From: Nephrocerus scutellatus
Taxonomy: Eukaryota > Arthropoda > Insecta > Diptera > Pipunculidae
Assembly: GCA_947095585.1 (NCBI GenBank)
Contig: OX352764.1
Location: 73,117,536-73,181,535, forward strand
Reading direction: 5' to 3'
DNA: 64,000 nt
Part shown: positions 10,286 to 21,100 of the stretch, one piece after another
Numbering within the stretch: the stretch's first letter is position 1
Layout of the letters: every line of letters starts with the position of its first letter
Translations under genes and position numbers: made by a program
Notes under the pieces: generated by a model
Told to the model about the DNA's origin: nothing
Seen by the model: the letters and a program-made list of their open reading frames with translations, nothing else
Database searches by the model: none

Positions 10286-11560
10286 TTGCCACAACACACA
10301 AACAAACAGACTAACAAACACACAGAATGCAACCCAAAAATTTCAACGCTAATACATGAGGCATTAAGAGGGTTGCAATTTGTTTTCCCGTATCTGGACG
10401 ATATTTTGATTGCATCCGAAGACATCATTGAACATGAACAACATTTAAGGCTAGTATTCGAACGCCACCGCAAATATCGACTGACGATTAATGTAAATAA
10501 ATGTGAGTTAGCCGTGGCCGAACTACAATTTCTGGGACATATCATTTCGAAACAATTTCTGGGACATATCATTTCGAAAAACGGGATTTCTCCTCTTCCT
10601 AATAAAGTCATTAAAAATTATAGTAAACCTATAATAGCGAAAGAACTGAAAACTTTCTTGGCAATGATAAATTATTACCGTAAATTTATTCCAAATGCCA
10701 TAGACTCAGAAATAAAACTTCATTCGATGATCAAGGGCAATGTCAAAAATGATAGACTGTGTTGATCTGGACCGACGAAGCAACCGAAGCATTTGAAAGA
10801 TGTAAACAAAACTCGCCGTAGCTACTTCATTAGCGTTTCCGAAGAAGCATGCCGAATTATCTCTAAACATAGACGCATCAAATTTCGCAGTTGGAGCTGT
10901 ATTGCATCAAATCGTCGATGCAAATTTCGAACCATTAGGCTACTTTTCAAAAAAGTTGACAGTTGCGCAACAAAACTACAGTACCTATGACCGGGAACTT
11001 TTGGCAATGTATTTGAGTATTAAGCATTTTCGATATGTAGTAGTTATTATGTTTCAAGGTATTGCATGCTACCATTTCGTCATTGTATTGTTGTTCTTTC
11101 GCTGTCAGTCGTTTAAATACATATTGTCCTTATATATATTTATATAATAAACCGGTCGTTTGTGCCGCCTAATAGACTATTCTCTTTTCCTCTTTGTTAA
11201 AATATCTACCTAGACTTAAGAAATACATAATATAATAGTCAGTTGTAATTTGCGAAAGCATAAGGACGTGTTTTATTCGGGGTACTTATTAAAGTCCAGT
11301 ACTACAGATATATGCTGGAAGGAAGAATAAGTCGAATCTATACGGATCACAAACCGCTTATCTTTGCATATCAGCAGAAAATGGACAAGGCTTCCCCCCT
11401 CGGTAAATCCGTCATTTAGACTTTGTGAGCCATTTCACAACCGACATATGTTATATTAGCGGCCGCGATCGTCTAACAGTGGATCTACTTTCGAGAATCC
11501 AGCTGATTGAAACGTTTGAATACGAGCAGTACGTCAAGGTAAGACGACTTCGTTGATATT
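10286..11560 (+). pseudogene. pol: Ty3/gypsy reverse transcriptase and RNase H fragment (copy 2)
   Basis: Identical repeat of the fragment at 5156-6430, with the same YLDD box, QFLGHIISK duplication, frameshift and solo-LTR interruption (11036-11306). It exists only because of the 5.1-kb duplication. Confidence 0.9.
11036..11306. mobile_element. Solo LTR, gypsy mdg1/412-like ends (copy 2)
   Basis: Duplicate of the solo LTR at 5906-6176, with the same GATA flanks (11032-11035 and 11307-11310). Confidence 0.8.
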
Positions 11561-11592
11561 TTAACAATTTTGCGCAAGGACGTAACGAATTA

Positions 11593-11745
11593 TGTTGAAA
11601 TGTTAAATGTAACACCCTGCACATGTACTTGTCAACATATGTCTTATGACAGCTATGTTAAAATAAATAACTCTCTCTCTCTTGTTGACCACACGCGAAG
11701 AAGGTTGTCTTTTTTATTTCGTCTGTCGGCTGAGGAATTTTCACA
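11593..11745 (+). mobile_element. Copia 5' LTR (copy 2)
   Basis: Duplicate of 6463-6615. Its tRNA-iMet-type primer site is at 11746-11759. This copy is contiguous, through the errantivirus insertion, with the copia coding region at 18660-23740. Confidence 0.65.
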
Positions 11746-11880
11746 GGTTATGGGCCCAGAACGCCTTTGGAAATAGAGTTTATAATAAGTATTTTTTTAA
11801 AAGAAACTAAGAACCTTATCAAAGTGTAAAATTATTTTTGAATTAATTAAATATTATTATTTTGTCACAGACCATACACG

Positions 11881-12268
11881 AGTTATATATGCACCAGAAC
11901 TCCCACATACAACAAAGCAAGATCAGCATGATATCATATTCAACCACAGACATACAACAAAGAGAACAAAGGAATGATGACTCAAATAAACGACTTCGAA
12001 GCCAACGCGCAATTCAAGCAGACAACAAAGGAATGATGACTCAAATAAACAACTTCGAAGCCAACGCGCAATTCAGGCAGACAACAAAGAGAACAAAGGA
12101 AAGACGTTAATGTATTATGACTAAGAAATATGTAAAACAGAATCTATATAAATAAGAACTTGAATTGTATTCAAGGCAGAACTTAAGTAGACTTGAAACA
12201 CATCAGTCGTAGGTTTTCAAATAAAAATAATTTTTAAAAATACTTTTTGTATTTTCAATAATTAAATT
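11881..12268 (+). mobile_element. Errantivirus-like 5' LTR (copy 2)
   Basis: Duplicate of 6751-7138, preceded by CACG at 11877-11880. Together with the 3' LTR at 18166-18612 it bounds the element that carries the complete piggyBac. Confidence 0.9.
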
Positions 12269-12542
12269 GGCGCAGTCGGTAGGATAGTCACTATATTTGT
12301 GCTATCCAAGTAAAAAACCAACGTTCCGTTTTTAAATAGTGAATTTACTTTTTCAAACAAAAGTTTCTAAAATTAACCACAGTTTGAAGTAATAACTATA
12401 AAATTCGGTATCGCTAAAAAAACTTTAAAGTGAAATAAAAACGTACAAAAATCGACGGAAATAAAAACACTTTAAAATAAATTCAGTGAATTATCAATTC
12501 AGTGAATTAATCGAAAGGATCAATTAATAGCTCAATCCAACG

Positions 12543-14060
12543 CATATGGTAATGCTATAAAATTCCGTAGAGGAAAATTGATTCTTGAATGGCAAAACTG
12601 GCTACTGGTTTACCCATTACCAACGAAGAAGGAAATAAATAAATTAACATTTGAAGAAACTAAAAAAGTATCTGCTATACTTTCAACAAAATTACTAAAG
12701 AAGAAAAGACAGCTTAATGATCAAGAAATTCAGAAAGAAGAAGTTACAGGAGGCAAAGACCAGATTTACAAACGAAGAAAACAGTTCATCAGAAGAGGAC
12801 CTTCAATTATACAACATTAGGAATCAGCCGATTCCTGAAGAATTACGTAAGAATAAGAACAAAGATAACATTTAAGAGTTATATATTAATAAAGAAGAAT
12901 TTAATTTAGAAAATAATAATCTTAACAATAATATTTTTAACAAGATTTTGGGTAGTAATAATTTAAGTAATAAAAGTGAAAATTGTGAACAAATTTCCAA
13001 AAATAAAACAAAAAATCCTTGTAGTAATATTTTTGAAAAGATTCTGGGCAGTAATAATTTAAGTTTCAAAAGTGAAAATTGTGAACAGATTTCTAACAAT
13101 AAAACAAACATGAGTTGAAACGTAGATGATATCATCCCTACATTGCTAGAATACAATGCACAATCGCAGAGAATGTGTATTAACATTCTCAAATCTAAAT
13201 TTATCGGCAAGGCAAAACGTTGTATTGAGATTCATTCTCACCTGCAAAAATGGCAGGACATAAAGCAAATGCTAGTAAACAATTTTGGAGGATTTAAAAA
13301 CTCTTTCCAGCTGTACGAAGACCTTCGTCAGACCAGCTTCAAAGGTGATGTTTTAGAGTTCTATAATAATATCCAAAAAATCTTGTGTGATTTGAATCAG
13401 AAAAGCGTTCAGGAAAATAAAGAACACGAAGTAGAAAATAATAACCTCACTGCTTTAAACATTTTTAAAGAAAAGGTTCCAACTCATATGAGGACTATCC
13501 TCTATGCTTTAAAGCCAACAAGCTTACAACAAGCTCTCTACGAGCTCACACAAGCAGGATTCGTCAATTCAAGTCCTCTCGAAGAAAGGATACAAAAACC
13601 TCAAAATACCCAAAATAAAAACTTTCAACCAAGAATTTATTATCCTCAACAACAAGGTCTTAGACCAAACTTTCAAAATCAGGGACTATTTAGAAATAAC
13701 TTTAATAATAATAATTTTAGACCACAACAAACGTTCAGACCCCCGTTTAACCATTATAACAACAATCAGAATAACAATAATTTCAGACCTCAAAATAATT
13801 TTAATAATAATAGGAACTATAATAACAATTATAATAATCAAAGGCCACAACCCATGGATGTAGATCCTGGAAGTAGCCAACTACGGCGAATAGCGCCTCG
13901 ACAAATGAACTACACGAGAAAAAACCATAACAATGAATATTATACAAACGAAAGGAACAATCCTGCGGGATCAAACGAAATAAAAATTAACCAAGAACAT
14001 GATACAAATTTTCGGGCACAGGCCTCGGAAACAAATCAGGACTTCCCTATCTCAGGATAG
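12543..14060 (+). pseudogene. gag: Errantivirus-like gag (copy 2)
   Basis: Same sequence, stops and duplicated block as 7413-8930, shifted by 5,130. The intact 305-aa part is 13143-14060. Confidence 0.85.
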
Positions 14061-14551
14061 AAAAAAACGGAAAATGTATTAGAATGCTCATAGATACTGG
14101 AGCAACAAACAGTATCATCAATAAAAAAGATACACCTCCAAAATACATTTTAAAAAGAAATACTCCTTTACAAATCAATACAGTAGGAAATCCTGTCACA
14201 GTAACAGAAGAAGCAACTTTCCCTAAAGAAAAATTCGCACTACCAGCTAAAACAGATTGCACATTTCAAATCATGAGCTTTAGTGAAAATTATAATGGAT
14301 TAATAGGAAATAATATTTTAATGACAAATAATGGAAAAATTGACTATAAAACAAAAACACTTGAATTAAACGACATAAAGATTCCCATATTTTTTGATGA
14401 AACCGATGAGCAAGAATATGCCATGGAAATTCATCACCTAAATGGCTTAACGCCATATGACTCAATATTCGACGAATTCGAAGAAAAAAATACAAACCAT
14501 ATAAATACAGAAGAAAAAAGCATATTATTTAAAACACTTAAGGAAAATTAG
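14029..14551 (+). pseudogene. pol: Errantivirus-like pol remnant: protease only (copy 2)
   Basis: Duplicate of 8899-9421, with the same DTGA motif and the same junction to env. Confidence 0.88.
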
Positions 14552-14785
14552 AAAACAAAATAAACACAATAATCCCTCATAAAATTGTAAAAAGAGGACT
14601 AATTAACCTAATAGGTTCAGGCATGAAATTCCTGTACGGAACAATGGACGATGATGATCGTCAAGAAATTGAAAATAAATTAAAAGAATATGAAACAAAT
14701 AATAAACAATTATTAAATAATAATAACCAACAAGTAAAGATTAATGAACAATTCAATGAACAGTTTAAAAAGTTAACCCAGATAT

Positions 14786-14806
14786 GCCTGACGTCCTACA
14801 TGTAGG
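14786..14806. promoter_or_regulatory. piggyBac left subterminal palindromic motif
   Basis: GCCTGACGTCCTACATGTAGG overlaps the inner end of the left TIR and contains the near-palindrome ACGTCCTACATGTAGG. The same motif recurs inverted in intron 1 (15150-15169) and direct near the right end (17049-17073). Candidate transposase-binding repeats. Duplicate at 9656-9676. Confidence 0.7.
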
Positions 14807-14971
14807 TCGGTCAGAACAAGTTCAAACATGAAAACACCTGTTGGCACGTGCTGCTTGTTTTTTATTTTGTTGCTATGAGAACGAGTCGTTCTATACTACA
14901 GGACGCGATTTTAGTGCATTTAGTGAAAAAAAGTTAGATATAACATGCTTTGTGTTTTACAAATTTTCAAA

Positions 14972-17022
14972 ATGTCAGAATACGGTATTGGCTTCGCAAG
15001 GTACGTATTTATTTTTATAGAAAAATTAGTTTTACAAATTTTAAAAAGTATGCTTTGAAGTTATAAATTATCACTCTTTCGATAGTAATAAACAAATTAT
15101 TTCTTGGAATTACTTTTCACTGTATTTATGGTGCATAATGCAAGGTGTACTATATGTAGGACGTCAGGCAATTAAACGTCTATGAAATCTTGTCTTTCAG
15201 GGGTTTTTCATTGAATGAAGCTCTTAGTTTTCTTGAAGATGATGAAGATTTTGCAAGAAAGGTGGACGACATTACAATATTTCCACCGAAAAATGCCTGT
15301 GCGGAGTTAACAGATGAAGATTCCGGTGGTGAGAAATTGGTTTCCATCAGTAACTTACCAGGATCTCAGTTACAAGCTCCTGCCGAAATAACTTGCAACG
15401 ATTGTATTCATGATGAATATTCGTCTGATGATAACACTCCCTTATCCAACTTATCAAGGCCTGCACCAGGTACTTCAACACAGTCTTCTAAAAAGCCACA
15501 AAAGAAGAAAAAGATTTACCATTGGGTAAAGGAAGACTTACCAGCAATGGATTCCACCTGTTCTCATTTTGAAAACTCTGAAGAGTTCAACCCATTACAA
15601 TCTCCTTTGGAGCTCTTTTATAGATTTTTTGATGGCGAGCTTTTTGAACTTATTCTTAGCGAAAGCAATAAATATATATCCCAAAAAAACAGGCAACGAA
15701 ACATAGAATTATGCGAACTCAAAGCATTTGTTGGAGTTTTAGTTCTAAGTGGATACATTCAGGTGCCACGAAGAAGAATTTATTGGGAACGAGAGAAGGA
15801 TGGTCATAATGCTTTGGTCGCAGAGGCCATTACAAGGGATAAATTTGAATATATATTTTCCAATATTCACTTATCTGACAACGAAAACCTGGACCAAGCC
15901 GACAAATTTTCCAAAGTAAGGCCTTTGTTTAAATACCTCAACAAAAAATTTTTAGAAAACGCTCCAATGGAAGAAAACCATTCTGTGGATGAAGCGATGG
16001 TGCCTTATTTCGGGCGCCATGGCTGTAAACAATTTATACACGGCAAGCCCATTAGATATGGCTACAAATTATGGGTTGGTACAACAAGGTTGGGATATGT
16101 AAACTGGTTTGAACCTTACCAAGGTGCATCCACCAATATTAGCACCACATATGCGGAATACGGAGTTGGTGCTGGAGTGGTTCTTGAGTATGCAGATGCT
16201 TTGAGAAAAAAATGGCCAAAAAGCAAGTTTCATCTGTTTTTCGACAATTTCTTCACATCAGTGGAACTAATAGAACTACTAGCCCAAAAAAACTTCTTCG
16301 CTACTGGTACCATTCGTGAAAACCGAATAGCGCAGAACCCATTGGTCGATTCAAAGTCGTTCAAGAGGGAGAAAAGAGGTTCTTACGACTTTAGAAAAAT
16401 CCAGGGCCAAAACACAATCGCCGTAAAATGGAACGATAATAATATCGTATCTCTCTGCTCAAGCTTTGCAGGGATAGCACCAATTCATTCAGTGAAGCGC
16501 TATTCCCAAAAAGAAAAAAAGAACATACAGGTACGGTTCTATTGAGATATGTTAGTAATATAAACCAATTTTTGACTTTAGGTAGAGCAGCCGCATCTAG
16601 TGCATTTATACAATGCCAACATGGGAGGTGTAGATAGATGCGATCAGAACGTCAGCCTTTACCGAACTTCAATACGTGGAAAAAAGTGGTACTGTTCGCT
16701 TATTACTCATTGCATTGATCTTTCCATTCACAACGCTTGGCAATTACATCGAATCCATGGAGGCGACTTAGACCAACTAAGTTTTAGAAGGAAAATCGCA
16801 TTAGGAATGTTGATGCAGAATAAGAAATCGCCTTCTTATGCACGTGGACGTCCATCAGCTTCCGATGGAGCAAATATACGCTACGACCGCTTTGATCATA
16901 ATATAACACCACAAGACAAACAAACAAGATGTGCTTTTTGCCATACAAAAACAACAACAAGATGTTCTAAGTGCGATGTCGGAGTTCACGTGAAATGCTT
17001 CGTAGATTTCCATAAGAAATAA
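14972..17022 (+). CDS. piggyBac transposase, apparently intact, three exons
   Basis: Cut-and-paste DDD transposase acting at TTAA. Proposed exons are 14972-15000, 15201-16530 and 16582-17022, giving 599 aa, close to the 594 aa of the reference piggyBac protein. Intron 1 (GTACGTA...TTTCAG, 200 bp) and intron 2 (GTACGG...TTTAG, 51 bp) have consensus sites and keep frame. I start at ATG 14972 because exon 1 splices in frame into RGFSLNEALSFL; the exon-2 frame alone has no ATG at its start. Order: acidic N-terminus; DDE_Tnp_1_7 core with HSVDEAMVPYFG (Asp about 273), LFFDNFFTSVEL (Asp about 358) and NMGGVDRCD (Asp about 471), so the three catalytic Asp are present. The C-terminal cysteine-rich domain reads CAFCHTK...CSKCDVGVHVKCF, the RING/PHD-like DNA-binding region. 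No stop or frameshift seen. Confidence 0.95.
15150..15169. promoter_or_regulatory. piggyBac intronic copy of the palindromic motif
   Basis: CTATATGTAGGACGTCAGGC inside intron 1 is the inverted counterpart of the left-end motif. Position in the intron, 31 bp before the splice acceptor, would allow bound transposase to affect splicing or transcription. That role is inference. Duplicate at 10020-10039. Confidence 0.65.
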
Positions 17023-17048
17023 AATTGTTCTGTCATCGTACCATATAT

Positions 17049-17073
17049 GCCTAACGTCCTATATATAGGACGG
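17049..17073. promoter_or_regulatory. piggyBac right subterminal palindromic motif
   Basis: GCCTAACGTCCTATATATAG followed by GACGG lies 27 bp after the transposase stop, in the same direction as the left-end copy, preceded by ATAT as in the TIR. Confidence 0.7.
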
Positions 17074-18152
17074 CCGCCATCTTGGAAATATATGTATGAA
17101 ATTTTTAAAAATGTGTTAAAACTGTTTTATTTTCACCATTTTATTACGAATATGAAAAAAAAATTATTTTTATAGTTTCAGAAAAGTTTAGGCATATCTG
17201 GGTTAACAGAGATAGTTAACATAGGTACAACTACAATAAACGAACTTAAAAATCAGAAAAATGATATCAATGACTTAAGAATAGAATTAGAATTTAATGA
17301 CCAAATAAAAGAAGTAAAACATAACATCGAACTCATTGAAGATGTAGTGCTTAACGCACGAACAGGCGTTTTAACTCATAATATCTTCACGTTGGAAGAA
17401 ATTCAGGAATACAATTTAACATTTGAAACTTTGGAACATTTAAAAATGCATTTAGCCATATACAACGAAAATATTTTAATAATAATTTCTATACCACAGT
17501 TCACAAAATAACCCTATGATAAATATTACCTACAGGATTTCCAAATAAAAAAATAAAACAATAAATCTAATAACAAACGAAGTATATAGATTAAACAATA
17601 GTTTATACTATCCGAGTACAGAAACAAAGAATTTAACAGAAATAAATGATGAATGTATTAATAATATAATCTTAAGAAATGACCCAAACTTTTGTAAAAT
17701 AAAGAATCTGAATGAAACCATTGTAAAAGAATTAGGAGAATATTTGATTCTAAAAAATGTTAAACAAATTAATCTTACACAAAATTGTAATAAAAATAAT
17801 TACAGCCTAAATGACAATTATTTAATAAAGTTTAAAGAATGTAAAATATATTTAAACAATAAATCCTTTAATAGGAAAGAATATAAAGGAGATTTAATAA
17901 TTCCTACATTAAATTTTAATTATGAAAACAATAAAGATATCGAATTCGTGGATTTCAAACCTATTGAAAATATTAAAATATTAAAATACATAGAGGTGTC
18001 TCCTCAACAACTAACCTTTAGTATTACGACTATAATCATTGTAACTATTATAATAATAATATTATATATATATATGAAAAAGAGAAATAACAGACCAAAC
18101 AACAATATAGCCGTGAATCTACCATCAGTCAAATTTCACCAGATGGACGATT

Positions 18153-18165
18153 AAAGAGGGGGAGG
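18153..18165 (+). other. Errantivirus polypurine tract
   Basis: AAAGAGGGGGAGG ends exactly where the 3' LTR begins, as needed for plus-strand priming. It follows directly on the env stop. Confidence 0.85.
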
Positions 18166-18612
18166 AGTTATATATGCACCAGAACTCCCACATACAACAA
18201 AGCAAGATCAGCATGATATCATATTCAACCACAGACATACAACAAAGAGAACAAAGGAATAATGACTCAAATAAACGACTTCGAAGCCAACGCGCAATTC
18301 AAGCAGACAACAAAGGAATGATGACTCAAATAAACGACTTCGAAGCCAACGCGCAATTCAAGCAGACAACAAAGGAATGATGACTCAAATAAACAACTTC
18401 GAAGCCAACGCGCAATTCAGGCAGACAACAAAGAGAACAAAGGAAAGACGTTAATGTATTATGACTAAGAAATATGTAAAACAGAATCTATATAAATAAG
18501 AACTTGAATTGTATTCAAGGCAGAACTTAAGTAGACTTGAAACACATCAGTCGTAGGTTTTCAAATAAAAATAATTTTTAAAAATACTTTTTGTATTTTC
18601 AATAATTAAATT
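18166..18612 (+). mobile_element. Errantivirus-like 3' LTR
   Basis: 447 bp, matching the 5' LTR (388 bp) except for one extra 59-bp unit (three instead of two), which accounts exactly for the length difference. It is followed by CACG at 18613-18616, matching CACG before the 5' LTR (6747-6750, 11877-11880). That 4-bp duplication confirms the LTRs as two ends of one insertion in the copia leader. Confidence 0.92.
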
Positions 18613-19817
18613 CACGGATTAATAATATTAACACGGATTTTTTTTTTATTGACTTTAAAATAGACGCCGACATGCAGCGCATTGAAAAACTACAAGAAAG
18701 TGATCAATGGTTGGTTCGGGAGTTCCAATTGAAAGTATTGCTCAAACCAACGATCTTTGGGAAGTAGTAGATGGAACAATGGAAATGCCAGAAATACAAG
18801 AAAAGACTCAAGCAGCAGATGTCGCATTACAAAAGGTATGGACTAAACAACACAATGGGGCACAAAAATACATTGTAACTTCATTGGGACAAGAACCGTT
18901 GATATGTGGACTAAACTTGAAAATGTGTATGAGCAAAAATACATACAACTGTTCACTTGGTTCAGCAGAGGTTCTATAGCTTTGCAAGAAGTGAGGAAGA
19001 AAGCATATCCATACATATATCAAATTTGCAGAAAATTGTGCAGCAGCTAAAGGATCTTGGAGAGCAGGTGTCGGAGTCCATGATCATAACAAAGATTATA
19101 ATGACACTGCTATCCTCCTACGACCATTTTTACAGTGCATGTGAGTTCACTGCAGCAAGTGAACAAAACCTCAAAAACTTGACTGCAAGGTCGTTAATGG
19201 AGGAATCTAGACAAAATTCACAAAACCACGTAAGCCATAACGAAACTGAAGCTCTTTTTGCAAGAAAAGGAAAATACTCACGAATTCCTAATACTTATAA
19301 CAGTAAGAACAAAAAAGGAAAATGTTTTATATGCAGCAAATATGTTCATTGGAAGTCTAAATGCCCTAGAAGACAAAAAGAGAAGTCAACTTTCAATAAC
19401 AATGGAAAGAGAGGTGTAGCATTCGTAAGTCAAGCTATTTTTACTGAAATGTCAGAAAGAGACAACTGGTATCTTGACGCTGGAGCTAGCGACCACATGA
19501 CATTTCATAAAGAGTGGTTTATCAATTTTAGACAATTTGACAAGCCGGTAAATATTCGTGTTGGTCAAGTAATTTTTGCATATGGATCAGGTGACATTAA
19601 CATCGAAGCCTATAACAATTATAATTGGAACAACAAACATTTGTCCAATGTTCTATTTGTTCCCGATATTAAACTAAATTTATTTCCAGCCAGCTGTGCA
19701 TTAGATAAAGGTTTGGAAATGAGATCGAGCAGAAATCGCTGTGAGCTGCTACAAGGAGACAATGTTGTTGCTGTTGCAAAACGGGAAAATAAAATATTCA
19801 GGCTTTTGTTTAAAATA

Positions 19818-21100
19818 CGAGGTGACTAACAAAAGTTCGCTTAGTTGGTGACTCTTAAATCTTTTTTTAAAAAACGAAAACGAAATCCTTTGCAATTGTT
19901 TTATGAGACTTCTTTTAAAATTTCAGAACGATCGGTGTAAATGGATACGAGAAAACCAAAAACAGCTAAGGATGGATCAGACGAAATTCCACCAGCAACG
20001 CAAAAATAAATTCGCAATGTGATTCTCTTCGGTTTTCGGCGTAAACTAAAGCCACTACAAATATTCAATGAATGCGAAATTGCATACGGAACGATTGCGC
20101 TGTCTCTACAGACTATTTCCAAGTGGTTCCGAAGATTCCAGACGGGACATTTTTCTGTAGAGGACGAGCCCCGACAAGGTCGACCAAAATCTTCCACTGA
20201 TGACGCCACTGTGGCCTTGGTGAAGTCCAAAGTTGACGATAATCCACGATTGAGACAAGAAATTATTGCTGATGAATTGGCCTTGAATGTCATGGCTGTA
20301 TCGCGAATATTAAGTATTCATCTGGGATACACGAGGAAATCTGCTCGATGGGTTCCACGAATTTTAAATGAGGCCCAAAAAGAGACCCGGGTTCATTTTG
20401 CTAAAATTGTTCTAAATAAATTCGAAAATGGGCAGTCTAGCTACGTTAGTAAAGTCTATACTGGTGAAGAATCATGGTTCTATAAGTACGATCCGAAAGC
20501 CAAACAGCAGTCCATGGTATAGAGCCTAACAGGAGCAAACCCACCCGTAAAAGCAACAAAAGTATTGATGTCAGTTTACTTCACCCGATCAAAAATTGTA
20601 GCTGCTATTCCCCTGGAAAAGGGTCAGACGGTAACTGCAAAATGGTAAACCGATGACTGCTTACCAAAAGTTTTCAAAAATTTGTTGGAAAACGGGAAGA
20701 AAGAGGATTTGCGGCGCTATTTTTTACATCATGACAACGCGCCAGCTCACACTGCTTAAATCACGAGTAACTTTTTTGCGATCTCTGGCATCGAAGAAAT
20801 ACGACCAGCGCCATATTCCCCGGATTTAGCACCTTGTGATTTCTGGTTATTTCCAAAAATTAAAAAAAACTTATGGGAAAGGTCTTTAAGAGTAACGCGG
20901 AGATAATTTATGCCGTTAATGCTGAACTTAAAAAGCAAGATTTTGAAGACTTTTTTGAGAAGTGGATCTATAAGCTTATGAAATGCATTGAAATCAATGG
21001 CGATTATGTAGAGAAGATAAAAAAGGCGAAGATTAAGAATAAATAAAAAATTTTTTTGGTTTATTTCTGGTCAACTAAGCGAACTTTTGTTAGTCCCTCG
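19818..21100 (+). mobile_element. mariner-family transposon, 1,283 bp
   Basis: Flanked by TA (19816-19817 and 21101-21102). Inverted repeats of about 30 bp begin CGAGG(T)GACTAACAAAAG and continue TTCGCTTAGTTG, differing by a 1-bp indel. Size matches mariner. It lies in copia between protease and integrase, same orientation. Confidence 0.95.
19941..21044 (+). pseudogene. mariner transposase, dead
   Basis: DD34D transposase with N-terminal helix-turn-helix regions (IALSLQTISKWFRRFQTG, EDEPRQGRP, then RLRQEIIADEL). The catalytic part shows VYTGEESWFYKYDPKAKQQS, where the normal first Asp (GDE) is changed to Glu. The second Asp is in LHHDNAPAHTA and the third in YSPDLAPCDFWLFPKIK, with 34-residue-like spacing. 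Stops occur at about 20008, 20519, 20647 and 20757, and a frameshift follows near 20880. It cannot produce active enzyme. ATG 19941 gives MDTRKPKTAKDG. Confidence 0.92.

Larger units (their letters stand above)
10154..15279. repeat. 5,126-bp tandem duplication, copy 2
   Basis: Second copy of the block at 5024-10149. It runs on without a break into the rest of piggyBac, errantivirus env and copia, so this is the copy attached to the ancestral right flank. Copy 1 keeps the ancestral left flank (SAP Gag and AT repeats). Confidence 0.97.
14777..17202 (+). mobile_element. Complete piggyBac-family transposon, 2,426 bp
   Basis: Bounded by TTAA at 14773-14776 and 17203-17206, the diagnostic piggyBac target duplication. 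The ends are a perfect 13-bp inverted repeat CCCAGATATGCCT (14777-14789 and the complement of 17190-17202). Length matches the classical 2.4-2.5-kb piggyBac. It sits in errantivirus env in the same orientation, and removing it plus one TTAA rejoins the env frame. Palindromic subterminal motifs lie at both ends and in intron 1. The intact transposase and perfect ends make it a candidate active element. Confidence 0.96.
14567..18154 (+). pseudogene. env: Errantivirus-like env, interrupted by piggyBac
   Basis: The 5' part (14567-14772) is a duplicate of 9437-9642. piggyBac sits at 14777-17202 with TTAA on both sides, and the same frame resumes at 17207 (EIVNIGTTTINELKNQK). It has a stop at about 17511 and frame trouble at about 17555. 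The last segment (17744-18154) is open for 136 aa and ends with a 20-25 residue hydrophobic anchor (TIIIVTIIIIILYIYM) and a basic cytoplasmic tail stopping at 18154, just before the polypurine tract. The surface part upstream of the cleavage site is missing. This is an insect retroelement envelope gene, broken and inactive. Confidence 0.85.

Noticed and set aside
15190..16545. piggyBac transposase starting at 15190 with a TTG codon
   Set aside because: An ATG exon at 14972-15000 splices in frame through consensus GT..AG sites and gives the family-typical length.
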